From Ariolimax columbianus (Eukaryota > Mollusca > Gastropoda > Stylommatophora > Arionidae): a DNA stretch of 64,000 bases. The stretch covers positions 119,598,264 to 119,662,263 of the forward strand of contig JAVGWX010000003.1 in the NCBI GenBank assembly GCA_036924085.1, given 5' to 3'. Positions 22,871-34,896 of the stretch are shown here, one piece after another. A program made the translations under genes and the position numbers. Within the stretch, counting starts at the first letter, position 1; each line of letters starts with the position of its first letter. The notes beneath the pieces are model-generated. The model was not told the origin of the DNA and searched no databases. It worked only from the letters and a program-made list of their open reading frames with translations.

Positions 22871-23844
22871 ATTTCAAACCTGTGGAGTTCTTGTGACCTC
22901 AAAAAAATATGGTCATGAGCTTCGATCAACTCTATCTCCGACCTGCCAGTGTTCCATATTTGCCTCCTCTTCCTTTACCTCTTTCTCGTTTTCACCGGGT
23001 TCAAGTACAGACACTGTCGAGTAATGTCACCAGTGCCCTTCGTGATAGTGTAACCTATCTATCCCAATTATCTCATCTTCACCTCCTGCGTCACTGCCAT
23101 CACAGGTCAACATCCATGACCCTATCATACCACTTCAAAATCTCAGCGAATACACAAACAGGGCCGACCTTGAGCTGATTGAACAGAATCAGTTACAATG
23201 GGTCTGGCATGACAACAAGATTATATCATTATTTCAAAATATTGAAGGACTAGCATTGTATTTGGTAAAGTGAATCCTCCAACATGTTCAAATCGGGACC
23301 AACGTTAACATCTCGCACACAAACATGTGTTTTCCCGTCCACAAATCGTGCACTATTGATATGTGAACAACAGAAACCCAGCAGAGAAGAAACTCAGTTG
23401 ATGATGTAGTTGTGGTCATTAAAGAAACACAAATACATTTGGTAAAAGAAACCAATGAAGTATATGAAACTTCACGAACCAGTTTCTATGTTCAATTGTT
23501 AGAAGCAATGAATGGAACTAATGTGAAGAACTATCAGATCGAGAACGGTTTATGGAAAGAAATTAATATTAATTAGGGTGACAATAGCACTTAAAACATA
23601 TTAAGTCAACTAAGTCGGTTAATATGGACATGGTAAACCGAGTTTTTTTTAGACATCATAACACGTATATGAGATACAATTAAAGTATTCAACAAAGTAC
23701 GTTAATGAAAACAAGGTCAAACGAGTATTTGTAGATCAGATAACGAGAATATGAGATACAAATAAAGTAATCAAAGACATTGCTTATCCCTACATCAGCA
23801 ATTATACTGACATGATATGTCTGTTATGTTGTTTCCATTTTCAG
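21748..23844. other. Intron 2
   Basis: About 2.1 kb. Contains a small (ATCA)n run at 22845-22866 and no recognisable mobile-element domain. Frames at 22602-23178 look like chance. Confidence 0.5.
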
Positions 23845-23965
23845 AAGTTTACGGTGTCTTCGAAACTCCATTCACTGTAATCTCATTGTGGCTTTCATAT
23901 TCTCCAACGTTACATGGCTTACGGTACACAATACTCTCACTCAAGTGTTGATCAAAGCACCACAG
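23845..23965 (+). CDS. GPCR exon: ICL1, TM2 and start of ECL1
   Basis: Acceptor TTTTCAG, donor GTAAAG. One base completes the split Arg, then 40 codons end in phase 0 after IKAPQ. SLRCLRNSIHCNLIVAFIF holds the conserved ICL1 RCLRN and the TM2 His, part of the class B polar network. NVTW resembles CRF-receptor NATW at the top of TM2 and is a possible glycosylation sequon by sequence, though its placement at the membrane makes use unlikely. This exon is among the best evidence for CRF/DH44-type affinity. Confidence 0.92.
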
Positions 23966-24704
23966 GTAAAGTTTTAGATAATGATTGTAGGAATCAAAGA
24001 GAGTATATAATCGAAATGTTCTCCCAGGTTAGATCCATATTAAATACGGTTACAAAGTTATCTTTAGACTTAGAATATAAACATTATTTATTTTTTTAAA
24101 CAGAATGTAACAATTTGCAAAAAATTCTTTTTTTTTTTTTTTCAAAATTTGGTTTATGTTTAATGAGTCAGAAGTTTACAGAATTACTATAGTATTGAGT
24201 GATTATATTTTATACACTGATCCTAACATGAGCACCTTTCAGAGGTTTTGTAATATTACCCCCTTCCAGTTACAGTTACAAATGTGTAAAAACATAAGCT
24301 TAGTGATCAGGAAAACCAACAACAAAAATGATAGTAATCCACCTCACTAAATATAAATTTCTGCGATTTGTAAAAACATAATCGAAGAACTGTCTTAGTG
24401 TTTCATATGTGTGAACGTATTTCAATTTGAAATAGTGATATATGTAATACTATTTCTTCTGATAAAGATGTAATTAAGATTAGTCGAGAAAGTCAATGGG
24501 GATGAAAAGACTAACTGAGAACGTAATCTGAAACAAAATAATTAGAGAAAGATATTTCCGTTAACATTGCGTTTCCTTCTTATTTTTGCAAATGCAAATT
24601 ATTGATTCTGACACTGCAACATAATTTTACCTTGTGCCATAGTATGCAAAAGCATCACTCGGAGAGCCTTCTACCCCACACTGTAGGACGATGAGACTAA
24701 CGTC

Positions 24705-25028
24705 TGGTCAGGCAAAACACGCTGATCAGGCAATGTTAGCCAGGGTCATGAGAAATATACTGGCCAAGGCCCTCACCTGACCTCCTCGTTGGTCGTCATG
24801 GAAACATGTTGTTGTCGAGGACAATAGTCTGACTAACAAGCTGAGGTTCGATATGATTCCTGTAGTACTGAGTGACACGCAGATGAAGACAAGCATAGCA
24901 CAACCGCCTGGAGGACTCAGGACCACCTTCATCAGCACGTTCAGGATGTGAGGAAAGCTACTGCAACCCACAACTTAACGTCCTTTTTAGGGCGCACAAA
25001 AGAGTAACCTACTCATTGTGGGCATTGG
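24705..25028 (+). repeat. Unidentified ~320-bp dispersed repeat, copy 2
   Basis: Second copy of the repeat at 18900-19215, same orientation, roughly 75-80 percent alike by eye, ending in the same GGGCGCA and CATTGTGGGCATTG blocks. No long conserved frame survives in both copies. Confidence 0.75.
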
Positions 25029-25849
25029 CAAACATCAACAAACCCACACTGTGATTCCCCTCTTTCTCTTAGTTTGCCAGGCGACCGATATTCATCTCTG
25101 TGGTACAAATAGGCCCCCGGAAACCACTGGGGCAGTACCATTTCTCTAACTTACTCCACTGAGAAACAGGCACACGTTATAAGTCACTATAAGCGTAGTG
25201 TAGATATACAAGGCGTTTACTCGAACATTATAGCAAAATACAGAAAAACGTAACAAAATGTGAACTCTATCAATGCTTAAAAATACATAAATGTCTCTAG
25301 ACTTTTCAACATTTTGCACAGAAGGCACTAATTCTATTCATCCATCCAAGTTGTATGAGAAATTGAAATTACAAAAGAGATATATACATACTTTTACATA
25401 CCTTAAATAATCAAATGTTAAACTTACTGATAACACGTTGCTTTGGTAAAGTAGAAACAAAAAAAGGGTTTAACATGAAGAATATAAAAACTAAAGAAAA
25501 AACAAGTAACAGAAAAACACACAAATTAAGTTGGAAATATAGAATTTAGGTAGAATCAGAATGAAATGAAGAAATTGTAAATGTGAAACAAAAAAAGTAA
25601 GGAGCAATCGGAGAAGCAAGAGAAGAAGAAATAATGAAGAAGGAAAGCGGCGAAGAGCGAGAAAGATGCGAAAATAATGAATGAAACTGACAAAGACTAA
25701 AAAATAGTACAAAGATGATGATGGTGATGGTGACAATAATGATAATAGTGATAGTCATGCCTAAGATATACATGCAGCAGTGAAATAGAAATAAGAATAC
25801 AAATAGAAAGAATAATCTGAAGACAAGAAGATCATTTGAAGAAACTAGT

Positions 25850-26060
25850 CCTGCATATGTAGCAGTCATTACAATGTAGATCAGTAAGATCTTTCTGGAA
25901 GCTTTAGTAATCGTCCATGATTTGCAGCCATATGTCCACCAGATAACAACATAGGCTCTCAAGACTCACTTTTGTCGTTTTGTTGGTATTCTGCTGTAAT
26001 TTCTTCAGGCTGTTTAGTCTCTGCGTGTCCATGGCAGATATATTTTTTTGGTTTAAATCA
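25850..26060 (-). pseudogene. Family E LINE fragment
   Basis: Minus-strand reading shows YGCKSWTITKASRK and, further upstream, the QKLLKKLQQ-like region shared with 57150-57250 and 61730-61800. It has no 3' end and is interrupted by stops. Confidence 0.6.
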
Positions 26061-26790
26061 AGTGATCAAACTGTTAAAAACCCGGTCTGGAAATTACGTG
26101 AGACGAGTTTCCTCCCGACCAGTCCTTTTTATTACAAGCTTTTATTTAACCTTTAATGACCATTTCCGATTGCATGGACTTCTATTTCTCCTGTTTTAAC
26201 CAAATCCCCCATAACTAGAGAAATGAAATTGTGTACACAACCTTTACTTGTACTGCCTGTTCAACTATCACATTTTAACGGATCCTGGACAGGTCATTTT
26301 AAAGAATTTATCCTGTGTAGTTCATTGTTAAATCGACTTGCATCATTAGCTAGATCAGCAACTTCAAGTCGAGTTAGAACAGTCACTCGTTCATTGAGTT
26401 GGAACATTTTGAAACACTAGAAATAAACATTGAAGATGAAGTAGGTGAAGAAATCGTTATGAACAGGGATCATTTCAAAGATTCAAATCTGCAATGAATG
26501 TTGACCAACATGATCTCTTCAATTTCATTACTAGAAATATAGGCGATCAAGTGGTAGAAGCCGCAGATGAACGCATCAAACTTTTAATAAAAAATAAAAA
26601 ATACCAATAAAGGAAAAATAAGAAAGCTTGAATGCATCAATTTACCAAAGATAGACAAATACTGTGAAAAATAACATTCATGTTCTCACAAAAATATACA
26701 AAAAAAAACATGTCTTAGTATAAATAAAGATTTGTGCACACACAAAAAATTGTTTTTTTCAATATGTATTGTTTAATATCGAAGCACGAT
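26061..26790. other. Intron 3 unannotated DNA
   Basis: AT-rich with A-runs; no domain or repeat recognised. Confidence 0.4.
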
Positions 26791-26799
26791 ATAAATCTA

Positions 26800-26866
26800 A
26801 CCTTTAGTAGATTTTAAAAAATCTTTATCTGGAGTGCCTCAGGGCTCAGTTTTGAGATCAATTTTG

Positions 26867-26922
<56 letters not shown>

Positions 26923-27840
26923 GATTTGGACACTGATATCGGATCCATGATTGCAAAATTCGCTGATGGCACAAAACTATGCAGTAGTGTCTCATCTAAA
27001 GGAGAAGTGGATATAATGAGGTCGGATTTTTAAAGAAATATTAGAATAGTTTGCGTGCTGGCAAATGAAGTTTAATTCAGATAAATATACATTCATCTAC
27101 ATAGGTAGATCAATTAAGGTATATAAATACAGAATGGGCTAGAACAGTATTCGAATGATAGAAAAGGAAAGGGGTCTTGGGGTTATAATAGATTATACAG
27201 GTAAAGTGAGTGAGCAAGTCCAGGTAGCAGTGAAAAAGACACATGTAATGTTAGGTATGATAAAAAGAAATATTAAACATAGGAGCAAGGAAGTGATAAT
27301 CAAACTGTATAAAGCACTAGTTGGACCTAGATTGGAATACTGTGTACAGGTATGGAGTCCTTATCGCAGAGGGGATATAATCATGCTTAAAACGATACCA
27401 AAAAAAAGAGCGACAAAGCTAATAGTGGGATTCCAGAATTACAGTTATGGAGGAAAGACTCAGAAAAACTGGCCTACGGTGTCTAGAAATGAGAAGAAAT
27501 CGATGTGGCCTATGACAGGTTTATAAGATGATCAAAGGAACGGAAAAATTAGACTTTAACCATTTTTTTTCCAAATACAACCACCTACAAGAACAAGAGA
27601 GCATAGCTACAAATTAACTAAAGAAAGGTTCAGATTATATATTAAGAAATACATTTTTAGTCAGAGAGTGGCGAATGCTTGGAATGCATTGCCACAGGAA
27701 GTAGCGAATTCAGTGACAGTTAATGCATTTAAGAATAGATTTATGCACAAAGATTTTAGAGCAAGTAAATATAAATGAAACTGGTTGTTTACGGACACTG
27801 CAGAGTTTTCTAAACCAATATAACAACGTTAAGTTAAGTT
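26800..27840 (+). mobile_element. CR1-like LINE, 5'-truncated, with (TA)n expansion inside the RT domain
   Basis: Reads SGVPQGSVL at about 26832-26858, the non-LTR RT signature. Next comes a 53-bp TA run (26868-26920) where the conserved YIND turn should lie, then AKFADGTKLC, in which the second catalytic Asp of FADD is Gly. The frame at 27155-27526 continues QVQVAVKKTHVMLGMIKRN and PRLEYCVQVWSPYRRGD, the CR1 thumb. The 3' end carries TTAAG repeats (AACGTTAAGTTAAGTTATG). Several frameshifts and stops follow 27380. Related antisense 3' ends: 10040-10505, 32285-32385 and 44830-45385. Confidence 0.88.
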
Positions 27841-27958
27841 ATGTTTATTCTTTAACATTTTAATACCCTTCGGTCTCCACGCCTTTCTCAAAGTGCACTC
27901 CAGTTATCGAAATAAACTCCATAACGATAAATTGTTGTTTGAATATCTCTATTATCAG

Positions 27959-28112
27959 TGGGTGTGCAAGTTTTTTGTGGCGACCACAACCTATTTCCAC
28001 ACAGCCCCGTTCTACTGGATGTTTGTGGAGGGACTGTACCTGTTCACCATTGTTGTGTGGGCTTTTTCCGCTCAGAAAATTCGCCTGTGGCATTACCTTA
28101 TCATTGGTTGGG
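27959..28112 (+). CDS. GPCR exon: TM3, ICL2 and start of TM4
   Basis: Acceptor TATTATCAG, donor GTGAGT. Starts in phase 0 with WVCKFF, the TM3 cysteine that pairs with the ECL2 cysteine, and runs 51 codons plus one base. YFHTAPFYWMFVEGLYLF contains the class B TM3 signature with the conserved Glu and Tyr-Leu. AFSAQKIRLWHYLIIGW is ICL2 and the beginning of TM4. The first base of the next codon is G; splicing makes it Ala instead of the family's usual Gly (GWG), so the motif reads GWA-T-P here. Open frame upstream of the acceptor lacks homology and is intronic. Confidence 0.93.
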
Positions 28113-28659
28113 GTGAGTAAATCTGCTATGTATATCATTTCTTATTTCCTATTGTCCCTTCTTAAACCTAATTGCTATTTTAAACCATTTGTAAATATTT
28201 AAGTGGAGCATAGTAGAGAACACACTTTCATGGAGAATAACTTACAATAAAACGAAATATGGGCTGGTTTGCAACACAAAGTGAAGACAACTGGATGTCA
28301 GATATCACATGGCAAAGAATAGTGAACGAGGAAGCCAATACAACTACTCCGTTTACTATCGCTCAAAAAGACACAAACTAAAAAAAGCATGTAAAATATA
28401 GGTTGTAACAGCTCTTTGCTATTATATATTGAAACTGGATACGAAGCGAAGCGAAGTGAAGACAGATAAAGGACATCTTAAGCTGTTTATTTAATACTCG
28501 TATTATCTGATGCACCGGGACTTGCTGTGAGAGACGGACGACGTGATCGAACAGGGAATGGCTAGGGAAACTTTCGTCGAGACAATGCTTGCGAGTTTAG
28601 TGCGTCGGACTACTTCACTGTTGGAAATCAAGACGTGACAGTAGAACCCGAGAGTGGTT
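28113..28659. other. Intron 4, left part
   Basis: No recognisable element. 28440-28660 is the start of a GC-richer block that contains the 39-bp repeat. Confidence 0.4.
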
Positions 28660-29130
28660 ACTTAGGTGGAAGACCTAAAGGCGTTGCCAGTTTTACTGCT
28701 GTAGTGTCCAGGTCCTGAGGCGCTCCTGGTACCGCTGCTGTAGTGTTCAGCCCTCGAGACACTGCCGGTACCGCTGCTGTAGTCTTCAGCCCTTGAGACA
28801 CTGCCGGTACCGTTGCTGTAGTGTTCAGCCCTCGAGACGCTGCCGGTACCGCTGCTGTAGTGTTCAGCCTTTGAGACACTACCAGTACCGCTGCTGTAGT
28901 GTCCAGCCTAAGACGGCGCTGCAGCTACCGCGGCTGTAGTGTCCAGCTTTCGAGGCGCGGCCGCTACCGCTGCTGTAGTATCCAACTCTCGAGACGTTGC
29001 TGGTACTGCTGCTGTGATGTCCAGGTCTTGAGGTGCTTCCGGTTCAGCTGCTGTAGTGTCCAGGTTTCAAGGCACTGTCGGTTCCGCTGCTGTAGTGTGC
29101 AACCCTAGAGACATTGCCGGTCTCGATGCT
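28660..29130 (-). repeat. 39-bp coding-phase minisatellite in a GC-richer block
   Basis: About 11 units of GTACCGCTGCTGTAGTGTTC then AGCCCTCGAGACACTGCCG. Being a multiple of three, the unit keeps one minus-strand frame open in stretches (28658-28879), repeating SRGLNTTAAVPAV, a Thr/Ala/Val-rich 13-mer. The flanking block to 29650 is also GC-richer, with frames such as 29247-29543 (+) and 29404-29649 (-) that I do not recognise. It may be part of an unknown mobile element or a dead Thr-rich protein gene. Confidence 0.8.
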
Positions 29131-30059
29131 GTAGTATCCTGGACATGTACCATACAGGAGGATCGAAATGACACGTAAAGTGTAGATACGGAGCCTGGTC
29201 TCCAGGGAAAGCAACCGTTGGGATCAGACTCTGCGGAGATAGTCTCGTGCAAGGATTAAGTCGTCAGGCCCATTCTTCTGGTGATGTGATTGCTGTGTAC
29301 GTCAAAGGACTGCCTTCTGCCCAGGTAAACGACGTCATCGGTGGCCGTAACGGGATTGTCGATCACGATGATGCACGACTCTTGCAGAGGATCTACCGAG
29401 GCTTCAGATTTGTATTTGTGTCCAAGAGATATGCAAGCATAAGTGAGCAGCCGACCTATCCAGAGCCGCCAGACGGCCTAACAGGGCCAGATGCTTCAGC
29501 TGCCCGTGTGGGAGAGGACGGGAAGAGTTCTTGCTCATCCTGAGGCTGCCCTCGTAATATCTGACCGAAACAGATCTGTCTCTCCTCAACAAAACTTCAG
29601 GCCGCCTGGGTAACGACCGTCTGAGGTGATCACGGACACTGGGATTCAAAAAGACGGGAGGCCCTGGTCACCTGAGTACACTATTCTAGTCGTATTGTAT
29701 TGTAATAGGATATTTTGATCACTTTATATTTGGGTTAAACAATTTATCTATAGACAAGTGTCTGAATGGCAGCGTGATAGAATTCTCGCATCTGACGACA
29801 AAGATATCAGATTTACTCCATATTCCAACGCGCTTCAGTCGACCCAGTTGTAAACGGATTTGTGGAAAACTATTGAGGAAAGAAACGCAATGATGAAGAG
29901 AATTTTATAAAAAGCTGAACTGTAGTACAACACTTCATCTATGATAGCAGTGCATGCTGTGGGACTACCTCTACATTCTACATTCACTGAATTCCAGGTA
30001 ATCTTGGTCGTGCAGATGTCTTCTTCTGCGATTATTGTTTCGATTTGTATTACACATTT

Positions 30060-30590
30060 CGTTGCCGTATGGCAGCCTGGTCTATTAACTCGTTGCATAG
30101 AGTCTCGTCCCAGCAAAGACTCCCCATTGAAACCAAACCTCACCTCTACAAATATTACATCATTCCAATTCTTGTAAATGGCTTCAAAACGTGGACAATC
30201 TTGCAAATAGATCAGATGAGTAATGTAGCCTTCTATATGTATAGTTAGGGACGCATCCTTGGAATCTATTGGTATGGCCAGGCTACCAACACTAGGGTCG
30301 TCCAACAAACGGATCTCGAGTGTATTTCTATGATCGACTATCTATCTTTGGTGATACGGCTACAAGATGTCCAAGTCCGCCAGATTCTGTTTCTGGCTGT
30401 TTAAATCAAGATTGGGAAAAGGTCTTGTCCCACGTAGAGGCGCCTCCGGTGTCGCTCGCGCAACACATTACTGCGACAAATCGCCCGCACCTCAACAGAA
30501 CTATACGCTTCCTGGACCTAGGCCATCAATCATGGTCACAGGTAAGCGACACAACGGACCTTAGTTGCGTAAGCGGATACAATTTATTTT
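30060..30590 (+). pseudogene. RTE-like LINE C-terminal fragment
   Basis: Contains SSQQRLPIETKPHLYKYYII, then PILVNGFKTWTIL and, after slips, GRILGIYWYGQATNTRVVQQ; near 30440-30560 another frame gives RNTLLRQIAR and INHGH-ATQR. This order is the post-RT tail of RTE-type non-LTR elements. Frameshifts and stops are frequent, and it does not match the other RTE copies here closely. Confidence 0.75.
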
Positions 30591-31089
30591 TACTACACGA
30601 TTACATTCACGGATTCGGAAAGATATGCACTATGAGCTTAGAGATCAAAATTAATTAGGAGGTCATATCGTATTTTAAGTTCACACTATCCAAATGCAAA
30701 GCACACACTTTTGAAAAAGCGTAGGTAATCACAAGATCTAAGACGCTTTCCTGCCAACCAACAAAACCATCTTCTGTCAAAAGGCACTCACAATCGACAG
30801 TTTATATTTATTGCTGGGATCAACCAAATGTAGCTGATATCCTGGCTTCGAAAGCTCATCTGGTTATGGACGTTTAGGAAAATACTACCTGCTGAAATCA
30901 TTTAAATACCACCGACTATTTACTATCACTGCCAACAATATATCATTAGTGTTCAGACTGCAGAAGTTGGAGATTAATCCAGACTACCAATTCAAATTGT
31001 GTGAAGATGTGTCGAGTCGGAAGGCGCAGATGCCGCAGTTTTGTTATAAACTATGACATAACATCGCAACATATTTTTGGGGACCTACG

Positions 31090-31200
31090 CTGAAGAAGAA
31101 GCATACGAAGAAGAAGAAGAAGAAGAAGTAGAAGCAGAAGAAGAAGGAGAAGAAGAAGAATAAGAAGAAGAAGAAGAAGAAAAGAAGAAAAAATGAAGCA
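31090..31200 (+). repeat. (GAA)n microsatellite, possibly a LINE or SINE tail
   Basis: GAAGAAGAAG run with TAG and CAG interruptions, preceded by CCTACGCTGAAGAAGAAGCA. The preceding ~200 bp show no recognisable RNase H domain, so its parent element is unclear. Confidence 0.8.
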
Positions 31201-31594
31201 GAAAATCTAGGCTTAGTAGGCAGGGACACCTGAGAAGACATATTAGGTGTGTGTACTGCCACCAACTACATGAACCACAATAATCTTTACCATTGGTCGC
31301 TTATTAGAAATTGGACACGTGTGTGTCTGTCTAGCGTGCATTGATGTCGGTTCTGTTTAACACAACCTGCCAGCACCGTTAAGTATTTAATCTGAGTTTT
31401 TGAAAACATTGACTCTTTTATATTGCTTGTTTCTGTGTCTCAGTATTTGTTATGACTTTACCCCCAAAATAAGTGATGTCAATCAAGTATGTTCTTATGA
31501 TCACATGACCATTTCTTGTGTTGAGCACAACTGAGTCTAAGTACACATTTCAAATGCTAGACTTTTTTCTCCAAACTAGCAGGATTGATGATAA

Positions 31595-32030
31595 TCAATT
31601 CGACTCCTTACCGCAAGTCAAGCGTCAAGTCACCACCACTACAGCTGTTACTTCTAGAAGAAACCTGTATTCGACTCCTTACCGCAAGTCAAGCGTCAAG
31701 TCACCACTACAGCTGATACTTTTAGAAGAAACCTGTATTCGTCTCCTTACCGCAAGTCAAGCGTCACGTCACCACTACTACAGCTGATACTTTTAGAAGA
31801 AACCTGTATTCGACTCCTTACCGCAAATCAAGCGTCAAGTCACCACTACAGCTGATACATTTAGAAGAAACCTGTATTCGTCTCCTTACCGCAACTCAAG
31901 CGTCAAGTCACCACTACTACAGCTGATACTTTTAGAAGAAACCTGTATTCGACTCCTTACCGCAAGTCAAGTGTCAAGTCACCACTACTACAGGTGATAC
32001 TTCTAGAAGAAACCTGTATCCGAACACTTG
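31595..32030 (+). repeat. ~66-70-bp minisatellite, 6-7 copies
   Basis: The unit starts CGACTCCTTACCGCAAGTCA then AGCGTCAAGTCACCACTAC, and ends ACTTTTAGAAGAAACCTGTA. Copies differ by presence or absence of a CTA triplet, giving 67- and 70-bp alternation. Confidence 0.93.
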
Positions 32031-32284
32031 CACTATCGGTATCAAAGCAATGGACTTACATAATGAACTTTCTAGCAAGATGCACAAACCTCTATCGATG
32101 TCTTGGGCGACATGGCTAGGGGAAATTTTAGCGACCCTACTTATTTATATGCGTGTAAAAAAATCGGTTAAAACTGGCATTGGATGTTTCTCAAGTATTT
32201 AACGCAATAGCCAACTCAGCAGTAAATGGGTAACTGGTTCTGTTAGAGTAAGGTAACGAGCCACTTGAAATCCTAAAATCTGTA

Positions 32285-32385
32285 ACTCAACTTAACGTAA
32301 TGCCTGCATATTGTTTTAGAAGACGCTGCAGAATTTGTATACAACCAGTTTCTTGGAGAGTGGCTAACCAATGTGAGTCCATCTT
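32285..32385 (-). mobile_element. CR1-like 3' end fragment
   Basis: ACTCAACTTAACGT then TTTTAGAAGACGCTGCAGA and TATACAACCAGTTTC matches the last ~90 bp of the copies at 27750-27840 (inverted) and 44835-44920. Confidence 0.75.
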
Positions 32386-32989
32386 AATAGACTCAAACAC
32401 TAAAGCAAAGTAGACCCGCAGCCTGTTAGACACCATCTGAGCTGATATTAACAAACCACCTAACCGTGGCCGGTATTATGTCATATCAAACAGTTAGTCG
32501 CCTCTTACTGCATGCTCTCTGTGCGGTAGTGATGCTAATCTTGTTTTTGTCATCATATATACAGACCCCGGCGGTCTACTCGAGACTCACAACATTAACA
32601 TCTCCCATACTATCTTTAACATTTCATCACCAACTACATTAACTGAAATATTGAAATTCCTTTGCCTTGACCTTATCACTTGGTACTTTCTTTCCAAGTG
32701 CTGCCAAGTGAAGAAAGAATACTACCACGGATACCTTCTGAGTCTGAAGTAGAATGCGAATATTGAAGGTTGTTGATGAAGATGGCAGCCTCATCATTCA
32801 AAACCATTTGCTATAAAAATCACCCACTACAGAATTGTTCAAATTGGTTCACATTTCCTTGTGTAAAATGTTTAGTTACAAAGATAACCTTATGCAAGAA
32901 TGAGTTTGTTATTTACAGTATTACAAAACATATAGTAATGAAAGTCATACTTGAAGATTTTATTTATATTCTAAGTTTAACAATGTAAA

Positions 32990-33530
32990 ATGTGAGGTGT
33001 TGGCCAGAATAGCACAGACAATATCGGCGCTTGCACGACGTAACAAATTCTGGCAAGATAAACGGTTAGCACTATACACGAAAATCAGATTAATGCGTAC
33101 ATTGGTCCTGTCAATATTCCTCTATGCTTGTTAGACATGGCCAGCTACAGTTGACCTTCAGCGAAGGATACATGCTTTGGAGATGAGATGTTTCCGAAGA
33201 CTTTTAAACGTCACGTACAAAGATCGAGTTACAAGTGAGGAAATACGAGATAGAATTACAACAACAATATGGCCTTTTAAAGACCTCTTGGCAACTGTCA
33301 AAAGAAGGAAACTCGCTTTGTGCGGTCACATATGGAGATCAAATGGTCTTGCAAATACGATCATCTACGGAAAGGAGCAAGGCAGACGACAAAGAGGCCG
33401 TCCCAAAAAGAGGTGGGAGGACAGCATAACAGAATGGACAAATCTCCAACCGAAGAGGCACAGGCAGCGGCCGCTGACAGAGAAGGGTGGCATGAGGTTG
33501 TGAGAATGTCTTCATGTGTTCCCTAACGAC
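32990..33530 (+). pseudogene. RTE-like LINE 3' fragment (family I)
   Basis: The first 190 bp are nearly identical to 63826-64000 (GGCCAGAATAGCACAGACAA, TGGCAAGATAAACGGTTAGC). The continuing frame 33177-33503 encodes EMRCFRRLLNVTYKDRVTSE, then GHIWRSNGLANTI and RRQRGRPKKRWEDSITEW, the C-terminal tail of RTE elements. A TAG replaces a codon near 33131 and the 5' end is truncated. This copy shows what should follow the truncated copy at the window edge. Confidence 0.88.
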
Positions 33531-33849
33531 CTCACCGGTTACGGGATGACCTCACCTGAAGCATGACATTCACTGACAGAGTTATATATTTTTCAAGTAC
33601 GACAAGGATATCTCCAAACCTACATATCACGCAATCATATAACACCGGGCAGCAGAGATTAAGAGAAAGACCAAGATTAAAATGAATTTGTGTGTGTCAA
33701 ATAAATAAAAATAAATCGAAGCTGCAGAGGGACTAAGTCATAATTCGATAAATAAATACAACAGAGGCATTGAACAAGTAATGATCAAGTTGATAGCTGA
33801 TAGGACTTAAAAGACGATTACTCCTCCCAACACCGTTTACAGATATGGC

Positions 33850-34075
33850 TTGACTTGGCTTCGTTCGTTCTCAATCTCCCGCTACTAAGCTTCTTCGATC
33901 CCTTCTCCTTAGCCAGTCTGCCCAGCTGCAGCCTGTTATCCATGATCACCGCGGGGAGGTGTAGAAGGGTCTTGACAGCTTTGGTTCGCTGGCCCTAACG
34001 CTAGCAGTCAGCTATGGGTCGCTGACCACTGCATCTCATGCGGTGTTCAGCATCTTGATCCCCGTTTACAGATAT
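33850..34075 (-). mobile_element. SINE-like repeat (family C)
   Basis: Has TCGTTCGTTCTCAATCTCCC, CTGTTATCCATGATCACCG, GGTGTAGAAGGGTCTTGACA and GCTGACCACTGCATCTCATG, the same order as 43308-43650 with an internal deletion. Function none; its mover is unknown but see the shared GAA tail. Confidence 0.75.
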
Positions 34076-34384
34076 GAGATGAAATGATGGCGAAACAAAT
34101 ATTTACAGACAAACCTTGGAGATATTGCAGGTTAGGTTCCAGACTATCGCAGTAAATATATGAATAAATCTGCTTAGACTCGTACTTTGGCATTACAGTC
34201 CATATAGATTAGTACAATTATTTTTGCATAGAATCTGTTAGTGCACAATAGCAGCAGTTCTAACTACAACTATATGCTGTTTTATTTTAAATATGTTATT
34301 ACTAAAACAGTTACTAAATCTTTCTCATCTGAACTTTCATCGAATCGTAATATTTCTTTTGTTCTCGGTGTTGATTGCTGTTGA

Positions 34385-34560
34385 ATGAGGGGAGAGCTGG
34401 TTGCTAAAAGCTGTGATTGATATGGGCCGATTGGAGAGCTGGTGTCGAGTCCTGTGATTTATGTGGGCTGAGTGAAGAGCTGGTCACTGACAGCCGTGAT
34501 TGTTGTGGACTAATCGGAGAGCTGGTTTGCTGAAAAATGTGGTTGCTGTGGCAATTTGTT
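34385..34560. repeat. ~55-bp degenerate minisatellite, 3 copies
   Basis: GAGAGCTGGT(T/G) and AGCYGTGATTGWTRTGGGC-like blocks recur at about 34390, 34432, 34466 and 34516. Spacing is irregular. Confidence 0.6.
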
Positions 34561-34896
34561 ACCAAAAGATGACATTGAAGTCTTGAAGCTTGCGAATCAG
34601 AGAACATATTACAGTTAATAATGGATAACATTTCAATATAATAACAATGAAAACGTTTTAAATATTGTAAGAATTGCCAGAATTTGATACAGAGACACTA
34701 ACCGCTCAATTATTCGGTTAGTAAAACTCGCTCGATGTCATTTTCCCCGCCAAAATCCACCGGAAGAAGAAGAAACGCTCTAGACATTGTGACAAATTCA
34801 AAGAAAAAATCGTAATTTCTGCGAAAAGCAATAAACTTAGGCATTCCACGACTATTGAACAATTTTGAATACGTGTGCTCATTATTTGTCTTTCAG

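Noticed and set aside
25491..25962. Minus-strand hydrophobic frames (81 and 138 codons)
   Set aside because: Phe/Leu-rich translation of an A/G-rich stretch on the other strand; the upper part belongs to a family E LINE remnant.
27860..28138. Minus-strand 92-codon frame over the TM3 exon
   Set aside because: Shadow of the well-supported + strand receptor exon.
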